From the NCBI RefSeq assembly GCF_000331105.1, contig NC_020054.1:2859451-2923450 (forward strand): 64,000 nt of DNA, in the 5' to 3' direction. The notes under the pieces were generated by a model that did no database searches, was not told the DNA's origin, and worked only from the letters and a program-made list of their open reading frames with translations. Positions 30,204 through 39,178 of the stretch are shown here, in pieces. Source of the DNA: Fibrella aestuarina BUZ 2. Lineage in GTDB: Bacteria > Bacteroidota > Bacteroidia > Cytophagales > Spirosomataceae. The position numbers and the translations under genes are program-made. Each line of letters begins with the position of its first letter. The stretch's first letter is position 1.

Positions 30204-32171
30204 CTATTTTTGAAACTGAAGGGCTTTAATGGTAGCCACGTTGGCCTGGCCGGCGGGAAATTTCACAAACACATCGTGATGGCCCGAGACACCTTTGATG
30301 GATTGACGTACCGTTTTCCAGTCTGTCTTACCACCGGTTGATTTGAACGGGATACTGGCCATCTTTTTCCCGCTGGTCAGATCGTCGAGCCACAGTTCCA
30401 ACGTACCTGACGTGCTGGCTGATAGCTGGACCTGAATCTGTTTGGCTGCCTCGTTTCCGCTGCCCAGATCAACCCCCGACAGCATGAACCAGCCGCCCTG
30501 ATCGGAGTCGTTGGTAACGCCCGCCTCCGCCGCCTCGCCCACCTTTTCGACACCGTAGTAGTTGCTGTAACCAACGGCTGGTAAGCTGGAGAAACCGTCT
30601 TTGCAGACGAAGAAGTCGAAGTCGGCGGGTTTACCCTCGGCAAACAGCCCCAGACTGGTGCCCACCCACGAGTTGAAGTTCGGCTGGGATTTGTCGAGGT
30701 TCTCCGCACTGATGGGCGCCCCGATGGATGACCACTTCCTACCGTCACCGCTGTAATAGCCGGATAACTGATGCTCATTCCGCTCCACTTTCAGCCAGAC
30801 CACATTCCCGATCGAATTGGGTACCATGCGCACGGCCGTATCGAGTTTGAAGACGAGTGTCTTGCCGGTATCGAAGCCGCTGTAGAGTTGCACAAACACC
30901 CGCTGGTTCCCGTTGGTCAGGTACAGGCCAGCTTTCGTAGCGGCATCCCCGGCATTGAGGTCGACGCGGGTGACAGCGGAATAATAGTGGTCTGTTTCCT
31001 TCTGCATCAGGTGCACACGCGCCGTGTCGGGCGAGAGACGTACCCAGCCTTTCCGGGCCGACAGCGAATAGCGATTGGCGGCCCGTTTGGTCAAGAAATG
31101 CCAGTTCATCGACAGCGTTTCGCTATCGAACTGGTCAGACTGTGCGCTCCGCCACCGAATGCCTGATTTGGGCAGGTTGGGCTTTGGTACGGGTTTGGTA
31201 GTAGGTGCCAGCCCCCACGGCCGGTCACCTTCCCAGATCACCTGATACAGGCTGGTCTGCCGGCCCATGCCCGACCAGTCGGCCCCTTGTAGCGGCTTTT
31301 CGTAGCTCTGGCCAATCGTCCACCAGGTCCCATCCGCCAACTGAATCGGTGCCGAAATGTGGTTCGGCCGACGGAAGCCCGTTTTGGGATCGGTGATGGG
31401 TTTGAAGAAATCACCCAGGCGTTCCCACTGGGTCGAGTCGGCGGTGAGGGCTTTGCCGCGCATGGCGTACTGCCCCCCCGACACGTCGCCCGCTGGAAAA
31501 TAATAGTAGTAGCCGTTGCGCTTGCACATCACCGGCCCTTCGGCCCAGCTGTACTGGAGTTTGGCGTTGACCCAGTCGAGATCAATGACCGACGAAGTGA
31601 GCTGCCCGTCCCGGCCCAGTTCCTGAATCCGGTTGGTCTTCTGGCCATTCTTGATGACCATATACGGCTTGCCATCATCGTCCACAAAGATCGAATTGTC
31701 GTAACCGAGTGGTCCCGTTTTGGGGTCGCCCTTCACCCGCACCGGCTCCGACCACGGTCCTTTGGGGTCGCTGGCTTTGGAGAACCACTGCCCGTTGGCC
31801 GAGAAGTAGATCCAGTACGAGCCGTAGAAGTAGGTGATCGCTCCCTGCCAGATACCCGCCGAGGGCCGGTCGGTGACGAAACTGGCCGTGGGTGGCACCA
31901 CGCGGCTGATCACCTCCCAGTGTACCATGTCTTTAGAGTGGTAGATGGGCAGGTAGGGCGTGAAGTGGAAACTGGACCCGCAATGGTAAAAATCGTCGCC
32001 CACGCGCAGCATCGTCGGGTCGGGGTGGTCGCCGGGCAAAACGGGGTTGACGTACGTTTTTACCTCGTTATAAACCGATTTGTCGCCCGCGCTACGCTGG
32101 GCCAACAGGGTACCGTAGGTTAGGAAAAGGGCCAGGATGACCAGCCGTGTATCTATTTTTTTGGGTTTCAT
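30204..32171 (-). CDS. GH43 enzyme with C-terminal beta-sandwich and CBM6-like domain
   Basis: A 655-residue secreted protein. A signal peptide (about 1-24) precedes a five-bladed GH43 propeller with base Asp in HPDPTM, modulator Asp in YDNSIFVDDDGKPY and acid Glu in WAEGPVM. A DUF1349/GH43_C-like beta-sandwich (about 345-520) and a CBM6-like module (about 525-655, with NYYGVEKVGEAAEAG) follow. GH43 enzymes are inverting beta-xylosidases or alpha-L-arabinofuranosidases. The three-domain form suits arabinoxylan side-chain or xylosyl removal, but the exact activity is not readable by eye. Confidence 0.9.
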   Translation of the reverse strand: MKPKKIDTRLVILALFLTYGTLLAQRSAGDKSVYNEVKTYVNPVLPGDHPDPTMLRVGDDFYHCGSSFHFTPYLPIYHSKDMVHWEVISRVVPPTASFVTDRPSAGIWQGAITYFYGSYWIYFSANGQWFSKASDPKGPWSEPVRVKGDPKTGPLGYDNSIFVDDDGKPYMVIKNGQKTNRIQELGRDGQLTSSVIDLDWVNAKLQYSWAEGPVMCKRNGYYYYFPAGDVSGGQYAMRGKALTADSTQWERLGDFFKPITDPKTGFRRPNHISAPIQLADGTWWTIGQSYEKPLQGADWSGMGRQTSLYQVIWEGDRPWGLAPTTKPVPKPNLPKSGIRWRSAQSDQFDSETLSMNWHFLTKRAANRYSLSARKGWVRLSPDTARVHLMQKETDHYYSAVTRVDLNAGDAATKAGLYLTNGNQRVFVQLYSGFDTGKTLVFKLDTAVRMVPNSIGNVVWLKVERNEHQLSGYYSGDGRKWSSIGAPISAENLDKSQPNFNSWVGTSLGLFAEGKPADFDFFVCKDGFSSLPAVGYSNYYGVEKVGEAAEAGVTNDSDQGGWFMLSGVDLGSGNEAAKQIQVQLSASTSGTLELWLDDLTSGKKMASIPFKSTGGKTDWKTVRQSIKGVSGHHDVFVKFPAGQANVATIKALQFQK

Positions 32172-32239
32172 TCAACTACCATTTTTCGGTACGTAGTTCA
32201 CATCGGGTCTCAAGGAACGAGAGCCGTACTCATTTTCCA

Positions 32240-34192
32240 TCAGTTCACTAAAAGCGCGGCCCCGTTCGTCGGGATCACCCAGTTCACTTCCCCATTTTTG
32301 GGCAGTTTGGCCGTGGTCACCTTGCCCGTCAATTGCGCATCGTCGCTGTAGAGCTTGTACTCGGCACCGGCGGCGATCATGGGCAATTTCAATGTCAGCT
32401 TAACGGGTTCTTTTTGGGCATTCACCCCGGCTACGTACCATTTCGTGCCCTGCCGGCGCGCCAGCACCACGTATCGGCCCGGATAGCCGTCGATGTAGCG
32501 AACTTCGTCCCAGGTGGTGGGTACGGTTTTCATGAAGTCGATGGCCCAGGCTGGGGCGTCGGTGAGGTTGTTGGGCGCCAGGGCAAAGTGCTGAACGCCA
32601 CTCTGAAACAGGACTGCCGTGGCCAAGGCGTACACGTCGGACGTAACGCGTTTTGAGCCCCGGTTCGGTGTGTTATTGGCGTTGTAAAATTTGTTCAGCG
32701 CGCTACCACCAAAGTCCATGCTGCCCACCGTGTTGCGGATGAACGGGTGGATGGTGGCGTTAAAGGCTTCCCTGTCATTACTTCCTTGCGAAAAAGCCAG
32801 GTTTTCGCTGGCCAGCACGGCTTCGCTGGCTGCGTAATTAGGGTACATCCGTTCCCAGCCGCGGGGAAGCGTCGAGCCGTGAAAAATGCACAGGATACCG
32901 AAGTCGTTGGCGTCGTACAGAATGTCTTCGTACAGCTTCATCGTCTCCTGCTTGTCGCCGCCAAAAAAGTCGACTTTGATGCCCTTTACGCCGATCTTCT
33001 TCATCCAGGCCATTTCCTTCCGGCGGGCAATGGTGTTATCCATAATGCCGCGTGGCCCTTGTGGGGCGTCGTTCCAGTAGCCGTTGGAGTTGTACCACAA
33101 ATACAGGCTAACGCCCTTGCTGGCTCCGTATTTGGCCAGTTCGGCTATTTTTTCGCGGCCGATCTGCGTGTCCCACAGCGCATCGACCAACACGGTTTTG
33201 TAGCCCATGGCCGCGCTGAAATCGATGTAGCGAACCTGCTCGTCATACACTGTGCGGCCATCCATGCCGATGATCCAGCTCCAGCTTCCCTTGGTGTACT
33301 CGTATGGCTGAGACCCCTCATAACGCGGTTCAACGACATCGAACGGCACGGTGGTCTCAACGATGGGAGCCAGCGTTTCGCCGACGGTAATGGTACGCCA
33401 GGGCGTTTCGCCGGGTAGCGGAATGCCGGGTGCTGAGGTGCCGATGCCGTTGTTTTCGTCGGGCATCGGGAAGCCGATGGTATACAAGCCGTCGGTATGG
33501 CCAATCAGGCGGCTGCCGCAGTAGCGGCTGTCGACGCCCGTCTCGGAAACCAGTACCCAGCCGTTGGTATTGACTTTGAACAGGCAAGGAAAGGTGTAGC
33601 CATTGCCCCGGCCGTTTTTGCCCAGCGTGTCGTCGACCGTATACGGAATCTCGTAGCTGGGCATGGTTCGGGCAAAACCCACCATCGCTTTGCTTTGCGC
33701 CGACAGAAACGTGGTGGTACCGGCTGGAAACGCAAAGCCCGATGCTTCTTCGTTGATCACGCAGGAGCGCGACGCCTTTTGCGGGTACACTTTGTAGCGG
33801 AACGCCACGTCGTTATTACTCACCCGGAACGTAATGTCGATGGCGGGCCTGTTCTCTTTGGTGTAAGACAGTACGCCTTCGTTGGCCACATAATGCACCT
33901 TACGTTGCTTGATGTTCGGCAACTCGTAGGTGTTGTCAAGCTTGGTGATCGCCAGCGCTTTGCCCATCGCCAGCCCTTCGGTGAAATCGCCCACATTGGT
34001 TTTCAACCCCAGCGGTGATTTCATGACGAACGGTTTGCCATTCAGCGACACACTATAAGTTGGCTTCCCACTGTCCAGCGATAGCGTCACCAGCAATTTC
34101 CCGTCAGGGCTACTTATGACCGGATTTGTTGTCTGCGCTTGGCTCACATACGCGCTACAGCACAGGCACAGTGAGAGAATAAGGTATTTCAT
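32240..34192 (-). CDS. GH97 glycosidase, retaining type (alpha-galactosidase-like)
   Basis: A 650-residue secreted GH97 protein with a signal peptide (1-19), a large N-terminal beta-sandwich, the catalytic barrel and a C-terminal sheet. It has Asp408 in GIKVDFFGGDKQ, the nucleophile position of the retaining subgroup, and Glu463 in VLASEN. The 55-residue distance equals that between the nucleophile and acid/base of the retaining alpha-galactosidase BtGal97a, from which I infer retention. Inverting SusB-like alpha-glucosidases lack this Asp. The substrate may be alpha-galactosyl or similar caps. It follows GH9 by 11 bp. Confidence 0.88.
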   Translation of the reverse strand: MKYLILSLCLCCSAYVSQAQTTNPVISSPDGKLLVTLSLDSGKPTYSVSLNGKPFVMKSPLGLKTNVGDFTEGLAMGKALAITKLDNTYELPNIKQRKVHYVANEGVLSYTKENRPAIDITFRVSNNDVAFRYKVYPQKASRSCVINEEASGFAFPAGTTTFLSAQSKAMVGFARTMPSYEIPYTVDDTLGKNGRGNGYTFPCLFKVNTNGWVLVSETGVDSRYCGSRLIGHTDGLYTIGFPMPDENNGIGTSAPGIPLPGETPWRTITVGETLAPIVETTVPFDVVEPRYEGSQPYEYTKGSWSWIIGMDGRTVYDEQVRYIDFSAAMGYKTVLVDALWDTQIGREKIAELAKYGASKGVSLYLWYNSNGYWNDAPQGPRGIMDNTIARRKEMAWMKKIGVKGIKVDFFGGDKQETMKLYEDILYDANDFGILCIFHGSTLPRGWERMYPNYAASEAVLASENLAFSQGSNDREAFNATIHPFIRNTVGSMDFGGSALNKFYNANNTPNRGSKRVTSDVYALATAVLFQSGVQHFALAPNNLTDAPAWAIDFMKTVPTTWDEVRYIDGYPGRYVVLARRQGTKWYVAGVNAQKEPVKLTLKLPMIAAGAEYKLYSDDAQLTGKVTTAKLPKNGEVNWVIPTNGAALLVN

Positions 34193-34203
34193 AAATCGTT
34201 GCG

Positions 34204-36741
34204 TTACTTTTTGACTAATTCATTGGCCGCGCCAGCCAGCATGATGTAAGCCGAGCAGATGTCGATGATGACTTCGTTCTCGCCCCACAGGAACGGCCAG
34301 TCTTCGCGGTTTTCGGGGAAGTCGGGCTTCAGGACCATGATGCCCGGCACCACCCCACCGGCGATGTAGCTGAAATCGGCGCGGTTGCTGCCGTAGGTGA
34401 TCTTCTTGGAGCGCGTACCCACCGCCGACACAAACGAGAGGTTATGGTACGGGTGGCACCCGAAAAGGTAGTTCAGCCCTCTGAAGACGTACTCCGGGCT
34501 GATGATGTCCGGGAAATGCCTGTTGGCGTGGTAGTTCGTAATGGCCCAGCTGATCACCTGCTGGTTGCTGCCCCAGCCGCCCCGTGTACCCGCCGGCACG
34601 CCGTACGGATTCTGTTTGGTAAGCTCATCATTCGAGGCCTTGAACTTGACCACGTAGTCTTTCAGCTTCGTCTGGTAAGCCTTATTCATAAACGGGTACG
34701 CTTGCAGGGCAGCCGTCAGAACCTGGCCAACGTTCCGGTCAAGGGCGGGCCAGATGGCGTCGGTGAATTTTTTGGCGTAGCGGTCGTCTTTCGTTGTGAT
34801 GTACAGTTGCAGGGCCGCGGCCATTTCGGTGTTCCGGCGGAACAGGGCAAAACGAGACGTATCGGTGTTGGGCTTGCCGTCGTTTTCGTCCCACAGCTTC
34901 TTGGCGTACGTCAGTGCCTGCGTCGATAAGGTATCGTTGAAACCGTTCAGCGCCCGGCTGGCGGCGGCCAAAGCGGCGGCTGTGTTGTAATCCAGAAACG
35001 CCGAACGGGTGGTGAAGGCCCAGCGGTCGTCCAGGGTGCCGCTCGATTTACCGTCCGATTCGTAGGGCTTCAGGTTCGGATTGTAGGGCAGGTTGTCGGT
35101 TTCGGTATTCGCGTCGCCTAGGTGGTGATACTGGTGCAGATTTGGCACGATAATGCCCCGCACCGGATGCCCGATGTTTTTAACCTGTGCCACCAGATTC
35201 AGCGTGCCGTGCTCAATCTGCTGCAACAGATCCGGTTTGCCATCGGGCCGGTGAATATCCACGTACTGCCGCCCCTGATCGATGCGCGTTTCGTCGCGGT
35301 TGAGTTTCAGCTTTTCCCAGGCATCCACGAAGTTCAGGATCGTGGTGTTATGCGAGCCAGTCTGAATGTCGAAATCACCCGCATCGAACCAGCCGCCCAC
35401 GCCCAGACCCGGAATACGTTCCAGCGGCTTGTACTTCGTGTCGGTTTTGTCGCCCATTGAATACCCGTCGAAATGCTGCTGGTTGAGCGGCGCCTGCAAG
35501 GCATCGTCTTTGAACGGCGCCCCGTGCCATACGCGGTAGGCTTCGTTTACCGTCATGTGGTCCATCTGCACCGGAAACCAGACGTCGAGCGTTGGGTGCC
35601 AGGTCTTTTCGTACACATCGGCCGAGATGGGGAAAATATTGGTTTTCTGGTCGCCGTACTGGATGAAATAAATGCCCGGCTCTTTCACCGAACTGAAATC
35701 GAATTTGGCGTAGTTGTAGCGCAGGAATTTCCCCCAGTTTGTAACGGGCCCTTTCAGCTTCTCGATCTGTTTGCCATCGGCCATCACCTGAATCAGCGAC
35801 GCCGTTTTCAGGGCCTGATCGGCCTGGTCCAACTCGATCACCGCTACTTTTTCCTGCCCCGGATTGTAACCCACTTGCGAGAATTCGAGTACGGGCGCGC
35901 GTTTCCAGTTGGGGATTACATTGGGTTCCAGGTACCAGGTGAGCACCTTGCCGGTTTTCCCGGCGGGCAGCAGACTCCGCACAATGAACCAGCCGTTCTG
36001 AGCCAGATTCCGCCCGTCGAATAGCATCAGCTCCGTTTCCGATTGAATCCTGACCATGTGTTCGGCATCGTCGGGGGCCAGCACCATGGTTTTGCCCGAC
36101 GTCAGCGGGGCCGGTACGATAAACTCGGGTTTACCCCGCTCCTCGAAGGTGTTGTGGATGCCAAACTGCTGAATCTTCTCCGAGAGGGGCTCCGTTTTGG
36201 TGTTGCTGGCCGGATACAGCGGGAACGTACCTGGCTTGCCGTCAGCTAGATACGACTTCTCGAAATAAGCAGAGGGCACGAACTCCAGGTTGAAACCAGC
36301 TTTGCCAACCACTTTTGCGGGGAGTGGTTTGTCGAGGTAGACGTTGATTTCGAAGCCGTTGCCTTTGGCGCTGACGACCACCCGCGAGTCGAAATCGACT
36401 TCCTGATACCGGAGCCCAACCTCAATGCTGTTGGTCGCCTTGTCTACTTTGCGCGAGGTCATCTTCGGCACCAGGTCCCACTGTTCGGGCGTGTGCTGCA
36501 AGCGTACCGCACCGCCCGTCGAGGTACGTACCCCGTGGTGAATCAGCTCGATACCGGCCGTTTTTTCATCGAAGAACATGCCGTTGTACTGGCTGCTGAA
36601 AACCAGTACGTTGAGCCCCGGTATCTCGAAATACTCCGAGTCGTTCAGCTTAACTTTCTGGCAAAAGGCGGTTGTCGTGGCCAGGAGCAGCAGGAACAAA
36701 CCCGTTGCCCGAGAACCCCGATACATCAATGTCGTTTTCAT
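34204..36741 (-). CDS. GH9 glycosidase with N-terminal Ig-like domain
   Basis: An 845-residue secreted protein. A signal peptide (about 1-27) is followed by an unusually long N-terminal beta-rich part (about 30-285), a CelD-type Ig-like domain (about 288-385) and the (alpha/alpha)6 GH9 barrel (about 390-845). Catalytic residues visible are Asp453 and Asp456 in GGWFDAGDFD, and Glu821/Glu823 in WGENEVIID; the general acid is one of these Glu. GH9 enzymes cut beta-1,4 or mixed-linked glucans, so it may act on glucan or xyloglucan associated with xylan, or have a different specificity. It lies in a tight run of GH43-GH9-GH97 genes. Confidence 0.88.
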   Translation of the reverse strand: MKTTLMYRGSRATGLFLLLLATTTAFCQKVKLNDSEYFEIPGLNVLVFSSQYNGMFFDEKTAGIELIHHGVRTSTGGAVRLQHTPEQWDLVPKMTSRKVDKATNSIEVGLRYQEVDFDSRVVVSAKGNGFEINVYLDKPLPAKVVGKAGFNLEFVPSAYFEKSYLADGKPGTFPLYPASNTKTEPLSEKIQQFGIHNTFEERGKPEFIVPAPLTSGKTMVLAPDDAEHMVRIQSETELMLFDGRNLAQNGWFIVRSLLPAGKTGKVLTWYLEPNVIPNWKRAPVLEFSQVGYNPGQEKVAVIELDQADQALKTASLIQVMADGKQIEKLKGPVTNWGKFLRYNYAKFDFSSVKEPGIYFIQYGDQKTNIFPISADVYEKTWHPTLDVWFPVQMDHMTVNEAYRVWHGAPFKDDALQAPLNQQHFDGYSMGDKTDTKYKPLERIPGLGVGGWFDAGDFDIQTGSHNTTILNFVDAWEKLKLNRDETRIDQGRQYVDIHRPDGKPDLLQQIEHGTLNLVAQVKNIGHPVRGIIVPNLHQYHHLGDANTETDNLPYNPNLKPYESDGKSSGTLDDRWAFTTRSAFLDYNTAAALAAASRALNGFNDTLSTQALTYAKKLWDENDGKPNTDTSRFALFRRNTEMAAALQLYITTKDDRYAKKFTDAIWPALDRNVGQVLTAALQAYPFMNKAYQTKLKDYVVKFKASNDELTKQNPYGVPAGTRGGWGSNQQVISWAITNYHANRHFPDIISPEYVFRGLNYLFGCHPYHNLSFVSAVGTRSKKITYGSNRADFSYIAGGVVPGIMVLKPDFPENREDWPFLWGENEVIIDICSAYIMLAGAANELVKK

Positions 36742-36783
36742 AAAAAGAGGAAGGGTTTAGTTCGGCAGGAGGGAGGCACCAGA

Positions 36784-38358
36784 CTAGTTCGCCTGGGCTA
36801 GTTTGTCGCTGATTCGGAAGTAATCGAAATCGGCAAAACCACCCGTCTGTGAGGTGGCGTAAGTGAACAGGCCAAAGCGGTAGCCCATAAAGTGCGGGAT
36901 GGTGTACGGCATTTTCAGCGGGTCGCCAATGGCGGTCCAGCTTTTACCGTCGAGGCTGTAGAAGAAATGGGCCGTGTCTTTGCGGTCGCGGAAATCGCAC
37001 TCCGCTTTCAGGTAGACCGTTTTCTGGCTCAGCGGCACGCGCTGCACCTCCACCGGCTTGCCCGAACTGGCATTGACCATCACGATCGACGTCGCGCCGT
37101 TTTCCCTCTTTACACCCACCAGCCCGTAGTTTTTTTGCAGCAGGCTCAGCCCGGCAAAATCGCCGTCTTTCAGCTTCGACGCATCCAGCATCGTCGACCC
37201 GGCCGATTCGGAACCGATGGTCCGCTGGGTGAGCGTGTTGCGGGCCATCACGAACGAGGTATCCGTGCGGCCGGTTTTCAGGCGCAGAAACCCTTTCCGT
37301 TCCGACACCGACCAGAGGCTATTATCGGGATTGTGGTTCCACTGCCACACCAGCGGCAGGGCAGGGTCGCCTTTCTTGCGGGTAAACTCGTCGGAGTTCA
37401 CGATGCCGGGAATCAGGCCTTTGCTGGCGGGGAGATTGAGCGTTTGGGGCACTTTGCCGTTTTCGCCCAGTACCGGCCAGCCATCTTTCCACTCGACGGG
37501 CACCAGATACGGGATGCGGCCCACCCCACCAAAATCGCGGAACAGGTACGAATACCACTTGCCGTCGGGCGTGTCGATCAATCCACCTTGGGCTACACCC
37601 AGATCCTGCAACGCCACGCGCCCTTCCCACGGCCCGGTGATCTTGTCGGCGCGGTGGATGACCACCGTCCGCATGCCCCCGCGCGGCCAGGTAATGTTGA
37701 ACAGGTAATACTTGCCATTTACCTTGAACAACTGCGACCCTTCGGCGGGCAGGCCCCCACCCGTACCCGATGGCGTGCTGGCGTTCTCGATAATGACCTG
37801 CTCAGTCGTGCCGGGTTTCACGCCCGACGCATCGGCCGTCAGCTCGACCAGCCGGAGTTTGCCCGCGCCGTAGATCAGGTACGTTCGGCCGTCATCGTCG
37901 AAAAACAGGCTGTGGTCGTGGTACGACGGTTTGAACGATACTTCTTTCCAGGGCCCTTTTTCGATGTTTTTAGTGGTGTAGACGTGAGTCCGGCCGCTGG
38001 TCTGGGCGAAGGTGGTCGCGTAGTACAGCCCGTTGTGGTAGCGCAGGCTGCTGGCCCACGACCCGCGCCCGTAGGTGCTTTTGCCGTTATTCAGGCTCAT
38101 CGCGTCGGCCGTCGTCAGCGTGTCGTAAGCGTAGCCCACCAGTTGCCAGTTGATCAGGTCGTTCGACTTCATAATGGGCAGTCCCGGACTTAGGTGCATG
38201 GTGGTGCTGCTCATGTAGTAGGTATTGCCCACCCGAATCATGGCCATGTCAGGTACGTCGGCAAAAATGACCGGATTCCGGGCCGTCTGGGCGTCGGCAA
38301 CGTACCTGAACAGGAGTAGGCAGGCAAGAAAAAGAAGTCGGTAGCGGGTAGGTTTCAT
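36784..38358 (-). CDS. GH43 beta-xylosidase/arabinofuranosidase-like enzyme
   Basis: A 524-residue secreted GH43 protein. A signal peptide (1-23) precedes a propeller with base Asp in FADVPDMAMIR, modulator Asp in YHDHSLFFDDDGRTY and acid Glu in LPAEGSQLF. A C-terminal beta-sandwich (about 320-520) supplies a loop to the active site in this family. The arrangement resembles the GH43 beta-xylosidases of Bacteroidetes xylan loci. It lies 22 bp after the VOC gene and 42 bp before GH9, so it is part of one operon. Confidence 0.9.
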   Translation of the reverse strand: MKPTRYRLLFLACLLLFRYVADAQTARNPVIFADVPDMAMIRVGNTYYMSSTTMHLSPGLPIMKSNDLINWQLVGYAYDTLTTADAMSLNNGKSTYGRGSWASSLRYHNGLYYATTFAQTSGRTHVYTTKNIEKGPWKEVSFKPSYHDHSLFFDDDGRTYLIYGAGKLRLVELTADASGVKPGTTEQVIIENASTPSGTGGGLPAEGSQLFKVNGKYYLFNITWPRGGMRTVVIHRADKITGPWEGRVALQDLGVAQGGLIDTPDGKWYSYLFRDFGGVGRIPYLVPVEWKDGWPVLGENGKVPQTLNLPASKGLIPGIVNSDEFTRKKGDPALPLVWQWNHNPDNSLWSVSERKGFLRLKTGRTDTSFVMARNTLTQRTIGSESAGSTMLDASKLKDGDFAGLSLLQKNYGLVGVKRENGATSIVMVNASSGKPVEVQRVPLSQKTVYLKAECDFRDRKDTAHFFYSLDGKSWTAIGDPLKMPYTIPHFMGYRFGLFTYATSQTGGFADFDYFRISDKLAQAN

Positions 38359-38380
38359 ACAGAACGTCGGGATGCGATGA

Positions 38381-38902
38381 TTACTGAAGTGGGCCGATTA
38401 GTTCGATGAAGTTGCCGTCGGGGTCCTGCACAAAAAGGAAATGGGCTTTGGCGTTTAGGGGAGTGGGGGTGCTGCCCAGAAACTTCACCTTCATCTGCGT
38501 CAGGCGGTCGATGATGGGTTGCAGGGCTTTCACCTGAAGGGTGATGTATTGCATGCCTGTATCGTCCTGAATGTAAGTGGGCTTCGGGTGCGACGCCTTT
38601 TTACCGAAGCTCATCAGCTTCCAGTCGGTGGCGTCGGGGCTGTTTTCGAGCTTCAGGATGGTGACGTTCGTGGCTACGCCATTGGTCAGACCGGAGCGTT
38701 TGCCGAAGTCTTCGTTGATGGTGAAGCTACCGGTTTTGATCATGCCGATGCCGTTGACGTAGAAGTCGACTGAGCGGTCGATGTCGGCCACCACGACGCC
38801 CACGCCGATGGTTTTACTCGTGAAATTGGATTGCGCCTGTACAACGCCGCTGATGAGCAGTGCGAACGACAGCAGAAAAGAACGTATACCTGAGTTTTTC
38901 AT
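38381..38902 (-). CDS. Secreted VOC (glyoxalase/bleomycin-resistance fold) protein
   Basis: A 173-residue protein with a clear signal peptide (1-23, ending VQAQ) and one VOC domain made of two beta-alpha-beta modules. These are VGVVVADIDRSVDFYVNGIGM at the start and YITLQVKALQPIIDRLTQM for the second, ending in FVQDPDGNFIELIGP. The His normally at the start of the second module (GIGHIAF) is replaced here (GMQYITL), so the standard metal site may be incomplete. VOC proteins are usually cytoplasmic; a secreted one at the head of a glycosidase operon is unusual. No function can be assigned. Confidence 0.8.
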   Translation of the reverse strand: MKNSGIRSFLLSFALLISGVVQAQSNFTSKTIGVGVVVADIDRSVDFYVNGIGMIKTGSFTINEDFGKRSGLTNGVATNVTILKLENSPDATDWKLMSFGKKASHPKPTYIQDDTGMQYITLQVKALQPIIDRLTQMKVKFLGSTPTPLNAKAHFLFVQDPDGNFIELIGPLQ

Positions 38903-39178
38903 GTGGTTGGGGTAAAGGGTTGACTAAGAGGCTGTTGTCTGACTGGATAAACGCGCTTGTTCGGTTAGGGCTGCTCCGTAGAGCGTACCTTTCTGTAAGA
39001 TCATAGCGGGGTGTCAGCGCACCTATTTTGAGTTGATAATGAGATTATTAATGGATTGAGCAAGCCCCTGGTTTGATGAGCCATATGCGACCGACCCAAC
39101 CATCAGATTGAATTGTGTAATTTTGACACATTTACGGCCATAAGAAAGCAAACAGCCGATAGCGGCGACAATCATGCG

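Noticed and set aside
39100..39162. Short inverted repeats downstream of GH127 (TGTGT/ACACA, GCCG/CGGC)
   Set aside because: Stems of only 4-5 bp without a good T-run; too weak to call a terminator.
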